A stretch of 20,283 bases of DNA from Hallerella sp964587155 (GTDB lineage Bacteria > Fibrobacterota > Fibrobacteria > Fibrobacterales > Fibrobacteraceae), in contig CAZPKF010000028.1 in NCBI GenBank assembly GCA_964587155.1, positions 1 to 20,283 on the forward strand. The letters are read 5' to 3'. The notes under the pieces were generated by a model that saw only the letters and a program-made list of their open reading frames with translations, was not told the DNA's origin and did no database searches. The first letter of the stretch is position 1. Every line of letters starts with the position of its first letter. The position numbers were made by a program, and so were the translations under genes. Below, one piece after another: positions 13,914 through 20,283 of this stretch.

Positions 13914-16900
13914 ATGAAACTGGTCCTTGCCGTGTGCCTGTTTTCCATTGCGATGGTTCAGGCGTCTTTGACTTTGCATATTCAATCTCTGTGGCGGGGC
14001 GATGCGACAAAGGATGCGTATTTTTTGCACATTTTGGGATCGCCGACCGGTTATAATCCTTCGTTTGGGGAATCTTCCGGAACTAGGATGACAAGCGAAG
14101 GAAACGGCTGGTTTTCTTTCACGTGGAATAAAAACATTTCAGATTTTCAGAATTGGGAATCATTCAACGTGCAAGCGTGTCCGAACACTTCGGACAACAA
14201 TTACAATACAAACAATTGCGTAGCTTGGCAAGACGCTGGCGGTCAGGCGCTTTCTTTTTCAATGCAGGCGATATTCGGCTCCGATACGGAAGTTTGGCTT
14301 TATACGGAATCGGACGGTTCTTTTGTCAAAAGTTTTGTCGCTCCGGGGTCTAAAATCGTTTGGTTCAAAAGCCCTTGGGGAAACAAGGCCTTGCCGCGGA
14401 TGATTTTTGGTGCGGATTCCGTGCTGATGCGGTTTGCCGTAAACGACTCTTCTCATTGTGGGTGGTTTTACGGGGCTGTGACTCCTTCGATGCTTGCGGA
14501 TAATCCATTGAAACAGGCTTATTTTGAACGTTATCATGCGCCTTATTTGGCGTTCCCTGCAAAAGGGACAGTGGATCTTTCGGATGCGTTGAATTTGCAA
14601 GATACCGTTTTTGTCGATGGGACTTCGTCTGCTGCCTCCGTTGAATTTTCCATGGGAAAAATCGGGGAATGTTTTGACTCTTCGCGGACGCTGCATATTT
14701 ATCATCCTTGGCGAACGAATACGACTTATCGTGACAGCGCGGTTTACATTTCGGTGGGCAACAACATTTTAAATAATCCAACGGCTTTGGATTCTACCGG
14801 TGAATACAAAAGATGGTGGCATTATGATTTTCCGGCATCGGTTGCTGCAAAATCGGAATGGTCTTCGACGGCGGCTGTCTTCAACATTTACCGCCGACAA
14901 AATGAATGGCCGGCGGTCACTTATTTCACGGAAGCGAACAGACCGATAATTTCCTCCTTCTTTCCCCAGGGCGTTTACGAAGCGTGGCTTTTTACATACA
15001 ACAACGAACGTTATGAAGTGTCGTATGCACCTCTCGAAGAAAAAATTGTCCGTTTAATGAGCCCTTGGGACGATATGTCGCCATCGATGATTGTGAATGG
15101 AGACACTGTTAAAATGGGGCCGTTTTCCGGTGACACCTGCGGATGGTATCAGGGCGCTTATTACAAACATTTGGACGAATGGAGTGTGACATTCAAACAG
15201 ACGTTCGGATTTGAAATTTACACGGCATCCGGGGCGAAGGCGGGCGACGTTATCGGACTGGATTCTGTAACAGCCCTTTCTGACGTTGTGTGGGTTTATC
15301 CGTATCCGACGCTTTCTAGCAAACCGGCGATTTCTACGGAGTTTCCCGGTCGACTTGGCGTTTGCCCGACAATGCAAATTTCGGCGATGGTTCTGGACTG
15401 GGCTGGAGAAAATCACCCGGACAGCGTCGATGTCGATTTCGGAGGCATTTACGATGGAAACGATTATACGGAGGTGACGTTCCTCGATTCGCTCCAACAG
15501 GAGACGACAAATAGAAAATGTCAGGGCCATGTCGTGGGAATGGTGCAAGATACGTTGGTGAACGGACTCCCTGCCCGTGTGGATTCCCTTGTTTATCCGT
15601 GGGCGCAATGTTCGGCGGCGCGTGAAGTGGAACGCTGGTTTGTGCCGGAAACGCTGGCGACGGATGCCGCCGGGAAAAAGTATACGAATGCCGTTTGCCG
15701 CGATATTGATTTGGTTTTGGATGACGAAGGATTTTGGCTTGCGGACATTACGGAAGCGGGAAATTGTAATGATCCGGTGAATCCGGGATTTTATCCCATC
15801 GATGATTTCAAATATCTGGACTCGGCGATGACTTTATACAATCCCAAATACGATTCTGTCGTTCAGGGGTGCCGTCACAATTACAGTTTTGCCATGAAAA
15901 TTTCGGCCCAGTTTCAATATGTGAAAGGGCAATATTTTGAATTCCGCGGAGACGATGACGTTTGGGTTTACATCAACAATAGGCTTGTCGTCGACATTGG
16001 CGGTTGCCACAGCCCGGTGGAACGCGCTGTCAATCTGGATACGATAGGGCAGAACAATCCTGCGCAGAAACTGGTCGAGGGAGAAACGTATCCGTTCCAC
16101 ATCTTTTTCTCGGAGCGAAACGCGACAGGTTCGAATTTCAAAATGCGCACGTCCATCAACCTGCAAACGGAAAAGACTTATTACCCGGTTGAAATCCCGA
16201 CAAAAGATGGAACCATCCAATATGAAATTTGGCAAATGCTCATCGATGAATCGCTCAGCTGTGATGTTTCAAGTGTGTCGAAAGTGGATACGATTCCAGC
16301 CGCTTCGCTCTTCATTTTGAAAGGTCCGGGGCTTCCAGAAGAAGGCGATACGCTTTCTCCGGGAGTCAATTACGGAGGGATTTTCGTTTCTGAAACCATG
16401 TCCGGATTCAGCATCGATACGAACATCGTCGTCAAATCGAGAACTCTTGCGCCGGGTTCTTATACGCTTTACTTTTATCTGGAATCTGATTTGTCGCAGT
16501 CGTCGAAAGTGTATTTCACCGTGCCGGAATATCCACTTCCCGATATCGTTTTTGCAGACTCTCTTTGGAATCCGATTGACCCGGATTCGGTGAAGCTTGG
16601 CGAATACGCGTTTATTCCGTATGCCGTGCGGGTGATGGCGTTTTACATGGGCGCGCCCTGCGACAGCGGATGTGATGCCGCGTTGACTTTTTTCACTAAA
16701 GATTCCCTCGCATTGACGGATGAAATCGGAGGCCTGTTGGATTCGGTGAAAATGCAAAACGGTCGCGCACTGTTCTATGTAATGGGAACCGAGGCTGTGG
16801 AAAATGGGTCTTTCCAGATTTCGGGCGCGGCTTACGCCAATGTGCTCACTTGGTCGAAAATTCATTTGGAAAAGCCCCCAGTCCCGATTCCCACTGGCGG

Positions 16901-18059
16901 ATTCATGTATGACCGCGACGGTGACGGAGTCGCTGACAGTCTGGTACTTTCTTATGGGGAACCCATCGTCGACGACAACGTGCCGGATTCTGTTTCGTGG
17001 CAATTCGGAGATTCTCTGTGGCACGTGACTGCCGGATTAAAGAATATGGAGTCTCACCGGGTGAAGGATTCCTTGCTCGTGTTTGCCGCGGATTCGTTGC
17101 TTCCGTTCCTGTTCACGGGAGGAACATCGGGAGAAGCTTACGTGGGAAGTTATTCAAGCCTTTTCCGGAAGGCGGTGACGGATACGGTGACGGGAATGAC
17201 GGATACGTTGAACTTCCGCGTTTCCGGCATCATCCGCGACAGGATGGGGCCTGTCGTTTCGAATGCGATTGTGACTCCCCGGAGCGAGAATCTTTACGCA
17301 TTGTCGATAGTCTTCAGCGAATCCATCGATTCGTGTGAAGTTCCCTTCGATTCTATTTTTGAAATTCGGGCGTGGCGCGATGGCGTGGAATCTTCGTTCA
17401 AAATCCATCCGATTCGCGGAAAGCGCAGCGCTAACCGTTATGAAGTTTATTATACGAACGAAAACGGCGTTCTGCCATCGGTTGGCGACAGCATCCGCTT
17501 TGCACCGGGAATCGCTCAAGACCTTTCCGGCAATGTGGCCGCGGAAAATAACCGTTGGGTCCGTCTGGTGGGAGAGCAATATATTGTCGTCGAGTCGGCA
17601 AAAATATTTGACGCCAAAGTCTCCGCTTTGGAAAAGGCAAAGAATTCTTCGGCGGTAGCTCCTTTCAAGGTGAATCTCGGAATCACTTATGAAAAAGCGG
17701 AAGAGCAAATTGGTCTTCCGGGATTTTTGGTGAGATACGATTTGGCGGAACTTTCTACAGCAAGCGGAGCTGCTCCCGAAAGCCTTTATGTGAAATACGA
17801 AACGAGCTTCTTTTCGAACCTAGGCGCATTCATCAATTCGGCGAGCGGAAAGGTGCTTTGCTCCGATGAAATTTTCGGAGGGGATTGTACGCGGAATCCG
17901 GGTCTCCTTTATCTGGGATGGAATGCCCGCAGCACATCGGGGCGCCTTGTGGGAACGGGCGCTTATGTCGCCAAGTTGAAAGTTAAAATCGGCGTTTTGG
18001 GAAAAGATTCCCAAAAGAAGAGCGTTGTCCGTTCGTGGGGAATCCGCCGAGCGGATTGA
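13914..18059 (+). CDS. Large secreted fibro-slime domain protein
   Basis: This 1381-residue protein starts with a signal peptide (MKLVLAVCLFSIAMVQA). Residues about 20-257 and 258-486 form two related modules: each has an LHI..xW start, KIV..SPW (at 147 and 377), CGW(F/Y)xGA (at 182 and 409) and a Cys near its end. I cannot name their family. Residues about 487-750 are a fibro-slime (PA14-like) domain with the marker FRGDDDVWVYINNRLVVDIG at 677-696. A DxDxDGxxD loop at 1000-1008 could bind calcium, and beta-rich Ig-like sequence follows. The C-terminus has WNARSTSGRLVGTGAY from residue 1336, resembling FlgD-like or type IX-associated ends. It is probably a cell-surface or adhesion protein; its ligand is unknown. 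AAGGAG precedes the ATG. Confidence 0.92.
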   Translation: MKLVLAVCLFSIAMVQASLTLHIQSLWRGDATKDAYFLHILGSPTGYNPSFGESSGTRMTSEGNGWFSFTWNKNISDFQNWESFNVQACPNTSDNNYNTNNCVAWQDAGGQALSFSMQAIFGSDTEVWLYTESDGSFVKSFVAPGSKIVWFKSPWGNKALPRMIFGADSVLMRFAVNDSSHCGWFYGAVTPSMLADNPLKQAYFERYHAPYLAFPAKGTVDLSDALNLQDTVFVDGTSSAASVEFSMGKIGECFDSSRTLHIYHPWRTNTTYRDSAVYISVGNNILNNPTALDSTGEYKRWWHYDFPASVAAKSEWSSTAAVFNIYRRQNEWPAVTYFTEANRPIISSFFPQGVYEAWLFTYNNERYEVSYAPLEEKIVRLMSPWDDMSPSMIVNGDTVKMGPFSGDTCGWYQGAYYKHLDEWSVTFKQTFGFEIYTASGAKAGDVIGLDSVTALSDVVWVYPYPTLSSKPAISTEFPGRLGVCPTMQISAMVLDWAGENHPDSVDVDFGGIYDGNDYTEVTFLDSLQQETTNRKCQGHVVGMVQDTLVNGLPARVDSLVYPWAQCSAAREVERWFVPETLATDAAGKKYTNAVCRDIDLVLDDEGFWLADITEAGNCNDPVNPGFYPIDDFKYLDSAMTLYNPKYDSVVQGCRHNYSFAMKISAQFQYVKGQYFEFRGDDDVWVYINNRLVVDIGGCHSPVERAVNLDTIGQNNPAQKLVEGETYPFHIFFSERNATGSNFKMRTSINLQTEKTYYPVEIPTKDGTIQYEIWQMLIDESLSCDVSSVSKVDTIPAASLFILKGPGLPEEGDTLSPGVNYGGIFVSETMSGFSIDTNIVVKSRTLAPGSYTLYFYLESDLSQSSKVYFTVPEYPLPDIVFADSLWNPIDPDSVKLGEYAFIPYAVRVMAFYMGAPCDSGCDAALTFFTKDSLALTDEIGGLLDSVKMQNGRALFYVMGTEAVENGSFQISGAAYANVLTWSKIHLEKPPVPIPTGGFMYDRDGDGVADSLVLSYGEPIVDDNVPDSVSWQFGDSLWHVTAGLKNMESHRVKDSLLVFAADSLLPFLFTGGTSGEAYVGSYSSLFRKAVTDTVTGMTDTLNFRVSGIIRDRMGPVVSNAIVTPRSENLYALSIVFSESIDSCEVPFDSIFEIRAWRDGVESSFKIHPIRGKRSANRYEVYYTNENGVLPSVGDSIRFAPGIAQDLSGNVAAENNRWVRLVGEQYIVVESAKIFDAKVSALEKAKNSSAVAPFKVNLGITYEKAEEQIGLPGFLVRYDLAELSTASGAAPESLYVKYETSFFSNLGAFINSASGKVLCSDEIFGGDCTRNPGLLYLGWNARSTSGRLVGTGAYVAKLKVKIGVLGKDSQKKSVVRSWGIRRAD
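17995..18016. repeat. Perfect 9-bp inverted repeat at the end of the fibro-slime gene
   Basis: TTTTGGGAA (17995-18003) and TTCCCAAAA (18008-18016) enclose the loop AAGA. The hairpin lies inside the coding sequence, 41 bases before the stop, and about 50 bases beyond the stop of the convergent ABC-F gene on the minus strand. Neither strand has a T run after the stem, so it is not a standard intrinsic terminator. It is the only strong hairpin I noticed near the junction of the two convergent genes. Confidence 0.6.
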
Positions 18060-18065
18060 GGGCTG

Positions 18066-19910
18066 TCAAAGCGGGTACTTCTGCTGGGCGGCTTCCAGTT
18101 CGGCAGAAGCCTTTTCCCATTCTTCGTAAGCTTCGTCGGTTTTCTTTTTGGCGTCGGCCAGTTCTTTTGCAATTTGGGAAATGGCTGCGCCGTCGTTTTT
18201 TTCGCTGGCTTCGACAAGGCGTTTTTCGCATTCTCCGGCAAGGGCTTCTTGCTTTTGAATTTCTGCTTCCCACTTTTGAATGCGTTTTTCGATGGGACGG
18301 ATCGTTTTGGAACGCTCTTCAATGTAAGCGGCGCGGGCGCGGCGGCTGTCTTTATCCTTGGGTGCGCTTGTCGTTTGAACGGAACCGTTTGCAGATACTT
18401 TGGTGACGCTTTCGCTTTTTTCTTCGACCCAGCCGACTTTTTCCAAAAAGTCGGCATAAGTCCCTTCGAACAAAAAGCATTTGCCTCCGTCGAAAACGAT
18501 GAGCTTGGTGGCAAAAACTTGCAATAATTCTTCATCGTGCGAAACGACAATGGCTGTTCCTGAATAATCTTCCAAAGCATCGATGAGGCTTTCAATGCTT
18601 TCCATGTCCAAGTGGTTCGTCGGTTCGTCGAGAAGCAACAGATTGCAAGGCGTTGCGAGGATTTTTCCCAACAAGACCCGACTGCGCTCTCCACCGGAAA
18701 GAACTTTGATGCGTTTGAGTGCGGCATCTCCGCTGAACATCATCAGTCCGGCGAGGCTCCGCGCCTTGCCGCGTTCTGCGCTGGTGATGGAAGATTGTAA
18801 TTCTTCTTCGACTGTTTTGTCTAAATCCAAGCGGTTGATGTTCGTTTGTCCGAAATAATTGAGAAGAACGTTTGGATTTAAAGAAATTTCGCCGGAAACA
18901 GGCTTCAATTCGTTCGCAATCAGGTTCAACAGCGTTGTCTTTCCGCGGCCATTTGGTCCGATGATGGCGATGCGGTCGCCTTTGAAAATTTCCGCATTCA
19001 GATTTTCTATCAAGGACGGGCCGTTTTCGAAATGGAATCCCAAATCCTTGATTTGCAACATGCGTTTTCCCGGAAAGCCTGCTTCGTTGAAAGAAAATTC
19101 CAAATTGCGTTCGTGTTCTAACCGGGAAACTTCGCCAAGGCGCTCAACCGCTTTGATTTTGGACTGCACCATGGCGGCTTTGCTCGCCTTGAAACGGAAT
19201 CGGTCGATGACGCGTTCGAGCTGTTCGCGCTTGTGGGCTTCGTTTTCTTGCGTACGCGCGGCGACTTCTTCTTCGGTGGCGATGGTCTCTTTGAGTTTGG
19301 CTACGGAACCTTGGATTTTTCGGAATTTTTTTCGGTGGATGCCCACGACATGGGAGCACACGCTGTCCATGAATTTTCGGTCGTGCGTGATCAGTAAAAG
19401 TTCACCCTTCCAGTTGCGCAAGAATCGAGAAAGCCATCGGGTCGAAACGATGTCCAGATAGTTTGTCGGTTCATCGAGCAGGAGCATGTTCGGCTCGCTG
19501 GCGAGGACTTTTGCGAGGTTTAGGCGGATTTGGAAGCCTCCGGATAAAAGATTCGGATCTTTTTGCATGGATTCCGCATCGAATCCCAAACCGAAAAGAA
19601 TAGATTCCACGTGGTGCGTGTCCATCCAGCCGTCTTCGCTGACTTTTAAAATGGAACAGGCTTCTTCGTGGACGGTGGCGTGCGAAAAGGCGATGTGTTG
19701 CTGCAGATAACCGAGGGTGTAATTTTTCGGAATGTCAATTTTTCCACCGTCAAGGCACTCTTCGCCGAGGAGAATTTTGAACAGGGTGGATTTGCCGCAA
19801 CCGTTTCTGCCAACGATGCCGACCCGTTCCCGTGGGGCGACTAAAAAACTGGCGTCGCGGAAAAGGTCTTGGGTCCCAAAGGATTTTGTAATGTTTTGAA
19901 CTTGAATCAC
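18066..19910 (-). CDS. ABC-F family ATPase (ribosome-associated type)
   Basis: This 614-residue cytosolic protein has two ABC domains and no membrane segments, which defines the ABC-F class acting on ribosomes (EttA, Uup, YheS and relatives). Domain 1 has Walker A GRNGCGKST (about 34-42), signature LSGGFQ and LLLDEPTNYLD. Domain 2 has GPNGRGKTT (318-326), LSGGERSR and LLLDEPTNHLD. The inter-domain linker contains RFRFKASKAAMVQSKIKAVE, like the P-site tRNA-interacting motif region. The last 100 residues are charged and helical, probably a coiled coil. I chose GTG at 19910 because it gives the usual MIQVQNITKSFG start. A TTG at 19919 would add three residues. Neither has a clear Shine-Dalgarno. 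Whether it is a housekeeping or an antibiotic-protection factor cannot be told. Confidence 0.93.
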   Translation of the reverse strand: MIQVQNITKSFGTQDLFRDASFLVAPRERVGIVGRNGCGKSTLFKILLGEECLDGGKIDIPKNYTLGYLQQHIAFSHATVHEEACSILKVSEDGWMDTHHVESILFGLGFDAESMQKDPNLLSGGFQIRLNLAKVLASEPNMLLLDEPTNYLDIVSTRWLSRFLRNWKGELLLITHDRKFMDSVCSHVVGIHRKKFRKIQGSVAKLKETIATEEEVAARTQENEAHKREQLERVIDRFRFKASKAAMVQSKIKAVERLGEVSRLEHERNLEFSFNEAGFPGKRMLQIKDLGFHFENGPSLIENLNAEIFKGDRIAIIGPNGRGKTTLLNLIANELKPVSGEISLNPNVLLNYFGQTNINRLDLDKTVEEELQSSITSAERGKARSLAGLMMFSGDAALKRIKVLSGGERSRVLLGKILATPCNLLLLDEPTNHLDMESIESLIDALEDYSGTAIVVSHDEELLQVFATKLIVFDGGKCFLFEGTYADFLEKVGWVEEKSESVTKVSANGSVQTTSAPKDKDSRRARAAYIEERSKTIRPIEKRIQKWEAEIQKQEALAGECEKRLVEASEKNDGAAISQIAKELADAKKKTDEAYEEWEKASAELEAAQQKYPL

Positions 19911-20274
19911 AAGGTGCAAATGTAGAAAAGACGGCTTTGAACTGGGAATTTTTTGTCAATTCGGAATGCGGAATTTGAATGGTGAAAAGGAAATCCCGTT
20001 GATGGGGCGCCGAGGGAATCCTTTTCTGCGGTGATGGGAATTTTGCACGTGACGGAATGCAAACGGCGAGCCTTTTTTGTGAAATTCGGGCAGCTCGTTT
20101 TGAAACGGAATTTTTTTGGAATGCGGAATTGGCTTTCGTTGGGAGTTTAAACTGAAAACCGGGAACCGGAAGCCTAAATGGGCGATTTGATAGATAAGTT
20201 TTTCGGTAGCGGACGCCCCCTCAATGTCCGCAAATGTTTTAAATTTATAACAAGAACATACAACGGGTGGTTTT
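19911..20274. other. Intergenic region between divergent genes, with short repeats
   Basis: No convincing gene is seen in these 364 bases. A 13-base direct repeat GGAATGCGGAATT occurs at 19963-19975 and 20118-20130. Each copy lies after GGAATTTTTT, and a shorter GGAATGC is at 20054-20060. TTGACA on the minus strand (19954-19959) could be the -35 of the ABC-F gene, but no good -10 follows. On the plus strand, TTGTCA (19953-19958) and TTGAAT (19975-19980), a paired GC stem (20008-20012 with 20064-20068) and a T run (20073-20078) could outline a small RNA. A frame from ATG 20178 is open to the window end, but no homology is recognised. Confidence 0.6.
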
Positions 20275-20283
20275 ATGAAGAAA
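20275..20283 (+). CDS. Start of a downstream gene (partial, three codons)
   Basis: ATG AAG AAA (Met-Lys-Lys) runs into the window end. GGGTGG at 20265-20270 could act as a weak ribosome binding site four bases upstream, and the AT-rich TTTATAAC stretch around 20244-20251 could hold a -10 element. A Met-Lys-Lys start is common for exported proteins. The product cannot be identified from three codons, and an overlapping frame from 20178 is a competing possibility. Confidence 0.4.

Noticed and set aside
20178..20283. Open frame from ATG 20178 to the window end (starts MGDLIDKFF)
   Set aside because: It has only a weak GGAAG upstream, no homology I recognise, and runs through AT-rich sequence that looks like a promoter and leader for the Met-Lys-Lys start at 20275. 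It cannot be judged without the sequence beyond the window.

Overview
The window is chromosomal DNA from a bacterium that is most likely a Fibrobacter or a close relative in the Fibrobacterota. The strongest evidence is the 1381-residue secreted protein at 13914-18059. It carries a fibro-slime domain, a type greatly expanded in Fibrobacter, and ends in a FlgD-like C-terminal segment. The ribosomal proteins agree with a non-proteobacterial, FCB-type lineage: zinc-form S14, a Leu replacing the second His of the L2 HPHGGGEGR motif, and no rpsD, map or adk in the cluster. This placement is inferred from protein features and not from a phylogeny.

Positions 1-12927 hold one compact, same-strand translation superoperon. 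It begins with the last codons of tuf and runs through the S10 block (rpsJ, rplC, rplD, rplW, rplB, rpsS, rplV, rpsC, rplP, rpmC, rpsQ), the spc block (rplN, rplX, rplE, rpsN, rpsH, rplF, rplR, rpsE, rpmD, rplO, secY) and the alpha block (infA, rpmJ, rpsM, rpsK, rpoA, rplQ). Neighbours overlap by 1-4 bases or lie within 25 bases of each other, and I see no internal terminator. Together these genes supply much of both ribosomal subunits, the SecY translocon channel, initiation factor IF-1 and the RNA polymerase alpha subunit. A strong intrinsic terminator follows rplQ, then a second perfect palindrome.

Positions 12928-20283 are unrelated genes. A short GTG-started gene encodes a glyoxalase II-like metallo-beta-lactamase-fold hydrolase. 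It is followed by the large secreted fibro-slime protein, which has two tandem N-terminal modules of about 230 residues that I cannot assign to a family. Convergent to it, with only 6 bases between stop codons, is an ABC-F ATPase. The last 370 bases are a non-coding stretch with short direct repeats and a possible small RNA, then the first three codons of another gene.

Most of the window is conserved housekeeping sequence. The parts most worth following up are the unassigned repeat modules of the fibro-slime protein, the low-complexity extensions on S11 and L17, and the 19911-20274 intergenic region. I found no defence system, mobile element, CRISPR array, tRNA or rRNA.
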